Origin: Magnetococcales bacterium
GTDB lineage: Bacteria > Pseudomonadota > Magnetococcia > Magnetococcales > JADFYX01
DNA length: 6,789 bases
Reading direction: 5' to 3'
Assembly (NCBI GenBank): GCA_015232795.1
Contig: JADFYX010000133.1
Location: 1 to 6,789 of the forward strand
The notes beneath the pieces are model-generated. The model did not search any database. It had not been told where the DNA came from and was given only the letters and a program-made list of their open reading frames with translations. This document shows, piece by piece, positions 4,993-6,789 of this stretch (position 1 is its first letter; every line of letters begins with the position of its first letter). The position numbers were made by a program, and so were the translations under genes.

Positions 4993-6789
4993 ATAGTGAC
5001 AATACAACCTTGATACCTTCACGGATGGTCATTTTTTTGCCTTCTGCCTTGGTTCTAGGTCGATAGTTGACTGGAACTTCTAAAATAAATGCTTGTTTAC
5101 GGCTGAGTTTGGCAATTACTTCACTTTCAAAGTCAACACCAGAGGAGCTGAGTTGCAGGGATTTTAGCAGGGGTCCATCAAAGGCTTTTACAGTAGAGAA
5201 AAGGTCGGAAATATAACGGTTAAATAAAAGCAGGGTTAAATAACTAACCAACATTCCACCATATTTACTAATCATGGTGTTAATACGGCTTCTACCATAG
5301 ACATTTTGCAGGCTCTTATCTAACTGGGATGCGTCCGTATATTTAAGTAGACGACTACCAAATACTGCCCGGTATTGATTTTCTAAAATTGGCGCAACTA
5401 CCAAAAAAAGATCTTCACTTTTATACTCAGCATCTGCGGGAAAAAAGGCTATAACATTGCCCCGTGCTTTTGCAATGCCGAGACGCAAAGCAGCTCCCCG
5501 GCCTGATTCACCCTCTAAGGAGTATACTCTTGTATATTTTTCAGATCTTGCCTTATCTAAACTACCGTCTGTGGAGCCACCATCCACCATTATTATCTCT
5601 TTGCCTACCTCAAACTGGCTAAAGTCCAACTGCCCTAAATCTCTAAGAACCTTAGCCAGAGTGGGAGCTTCATTTAATACCGGGACAATAATAGATACCA
5701 TATGCCGATAAGGGTGAATTTTTACATCAACTATCTGCAACATTATAGAGAGCAGGGCATCAACAAGCTGACCACCAAGATGGTGCCCGGCACTATCCTC
5801 CCAATCCAGGGATAAAATCATTGATGGATCAAGTTGAATAGCGTTACTGTCAAAATCGAGATAACCTTTCCTGTCTGGGCGGTTGATATTGCTTAGGTCT
5901 GGAGTTTGCACAAAAACCCTGGTTATGAGTTTGGAGAGATCCCGATTATCACCCTTATGGGCCATATTAAAAGCAAGGTTGTGCAGCAGGGTTTGCACTG
6001 TTTCGTTGGGAATGTCATAGTCTTGAATAATGTTGGCAATAAATACTATTTCAGCTTGGTCGTTCTCGATAATAGCCTTGGGAACCCCTTTGGTGAGATA
6101 AGATGGAAAGAGGGAGGAGTTTTGAGTTCCCGGACCATAGATAATTAAATCTGCACTACGAAGGGCTTCAATAGCTTCTGGATTTGCCTCCGGCATCACC
6201 TCTCTTTTGCGTAACCAGGCGATTTTTTCTAAAACATCCATTTTGTTGAGATTTTTTATCTGGTCAGCAGTCAGATAGTTTGGCAGTAAAAACAGCTCGC
6301 GTATGGGTTGGGGATCATCACCAGAAACAATTGATGATTCATCAACAAGAAAATTTCCATCAACTGTCAGGGCGGTTAAGACCAGGTTTTGTCCATCAGT
6401 GATATTCAACACTTTGCCATGAATATCGCCAAATTTTTCAAATGCTACAACAGTGGAGTTAAAATCCTGTCCATTTACCAGATAACAGCCAGCAAACAGG
6501 ATATTACCTACTGAACAATCACCGTAGTCAAATAGCTTGCCTTCGGCAAACTGTGCTGCTTCATATTTTAAAAATCCTGTTAGATACTCCTGTATTGTTT
6601 TGGTTTGTCTTAGAGAAAGATCCCAAAATACCGCAGCCAATATTGGGTCTACAGGCTCTTGCCACTGTGTGAAAGGATCTAGACAAGCCAAGGCTTTCAT
6701 GCGGTCTGTATTTTTTGGTAGGCGATATTCCAATATGGTTTTTAAGGCACTATGATGACTACCTGTATGGGGAATAAGGAGGCTTACAT
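4946..6789 (-). CDS. CofD/YvcK-like domain fused to a DPM1-like GT2 glycosyltransferase (N-terminus beyond right edge)
   Basis: The frame is open to the window edge, so the TTG at 6733 is not the real start: at least 18 more codons (from VSLLIPHTGSHHSALKTI) precede it. Numbering from that TTG, residues 1-250 are CofD/YvcK-like: LFDYGDCSVGNILFAG (67-82), HGKVLNITDGQNLVLTAL (105-122), DESSI (131-135) and ANPEAIEALRSADLIIYGPG (183-202). CofD (2-phospho-L-lactate transferase) works in F420 synthesis; YvcK/GlmR binds UDP-GlcNAc and controls wall-precursor supply. Residues 346-595 are GT2: VSIIVPVLNE, MVDGGSTDGS (382-391), SGRGAALRLG, PADAEY (432-437) and EVPVNYRPRTKAEGKKM (552-568), the hallmark of polyprenyl-phosphate sugar transferases. 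No C-terminal membrane segments follow. The first Asp of the usual DAD motif appears replaced by Pro432. The product likely transfers a sugar to a lipid carrier or glycan; the role of the CofD part is unknown. Confidence 0.88.
   Translation of the reverse strand, partial: VSLLIPHTGSHHSALKTILEYRLPKNTDRMKALACLDPFTQWQEPVDPILAAVFWDLSLRQTKTIQEYLTGFLKYEAAQFAEGKLFDYGDCSVGNILFAGCYLVNGQDFNSTVVAFEKFGDIHGKVLNITDGQNLVLTALTVDGNFLVDESSIVSGDDPQPIRELFLLPNYLTADQIKNLNKMDVLEKIAWLRKREVMPEANPEAIEALRSADLIIYGPGTQNSSLFPSYLTKGVPKAIIENDQAEIVFIANIIQDYDIPNETVQTLLHNLAFNMAHKGDNRDLSKLITRVFVQTPDLSNINRPDRKGYLDFDSNAIQLDPSMILSLDWEDSAGHHLGGQLVDALLSIMLQIVDVKIHPYRHMVSIIVPVLNEAPTLAKVLRDLGQLDFSQFEVGKEIIMVDGGSTDGSLDKARSEKYTRVYSLEGESGRGAALRLGIAKARGNVIAFFPADAEYKSEDLFLVVAPILENQYRAVFGSRLLKYTDASQLDKSLQNVYGRSRINTMISKYGGMLVSYLTLLLFNRYISDLFSTVKAFDGPLLKSLQLSSSGVDFESEVIAKLSRKQAFILEVPVNYRPRTKAEGKKMTIREGIKVVLSLFIHRARDWDRVAKRR

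Noticed and set aside
5457..6148. Plus-strand open frames inside the CofD-GT2 gene.
   Set aside because: The minus-strand frame is continuous and carries family motifs; the plus-strand frames have none.

Overview
The window is AT-rich DNA from a Gram-negative bacterium. Two signs support this: the tail of an outer-membrane beta-barrel protein ending in phenylalanine, and a bacterial SPINDLY-type (GT41) glycosyltransferase. A pseudomonadotal host is my best guess, but nothing here fixes the taxon. No rRNA, tRNA, CRISPR array or transposase was seen.

Layout. Bases 1-198 (+) hold the last 65 codons of a gene entering from the left, which I do not recognise. Bases 199-540 are debris. They include a decayed copy (294-410, +) of the N-terminus of a TPR glycosyltransferase, pointing opposite to the intact relative beside it. 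A short protein-like open frame of unknown origin (380-532, +) follows. Bases 541-3108 (-) encode an intact 855-residue protein with about 12 TPRs and a C-terminal GT41 domain. Bases 3109-3459 are intergenic. They contain a strong minus-strand intrinsic terminator (3148-3188) that sits just after the last 39 codons of a lost outer-membrane protein gene (3215-3334, -). Bases 3460-4992 (+) encode a 510-residue radical SAM protein with a cobalamin-binding-like N-terminus. Bases 4946-6789 (-) encode a CofD/YvcK-like domain fused to a DPM1-like GT2 glycosyltransferase. This gene continues past the right edge, and its tail overlaps the radical SAM tail by 47 bp in convergent orientation.

How the genes may work together. 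Two genes are glycosyltransferases. One of these also carries a domain from a family that binds nucleotide sugars (YvcK/GlmR) or makes a phosphodiester bond (CofD). The third is a radical SAM enzyme of a class that often methylates or rearranges unreactive carbons. This suggests a surface-glycan or protein-glycosylation neighbourhood, but the genes are not one operon: they lie on alternating strands. The debris on both sides of the GT41 gene shows that this stretch has been rearranged.
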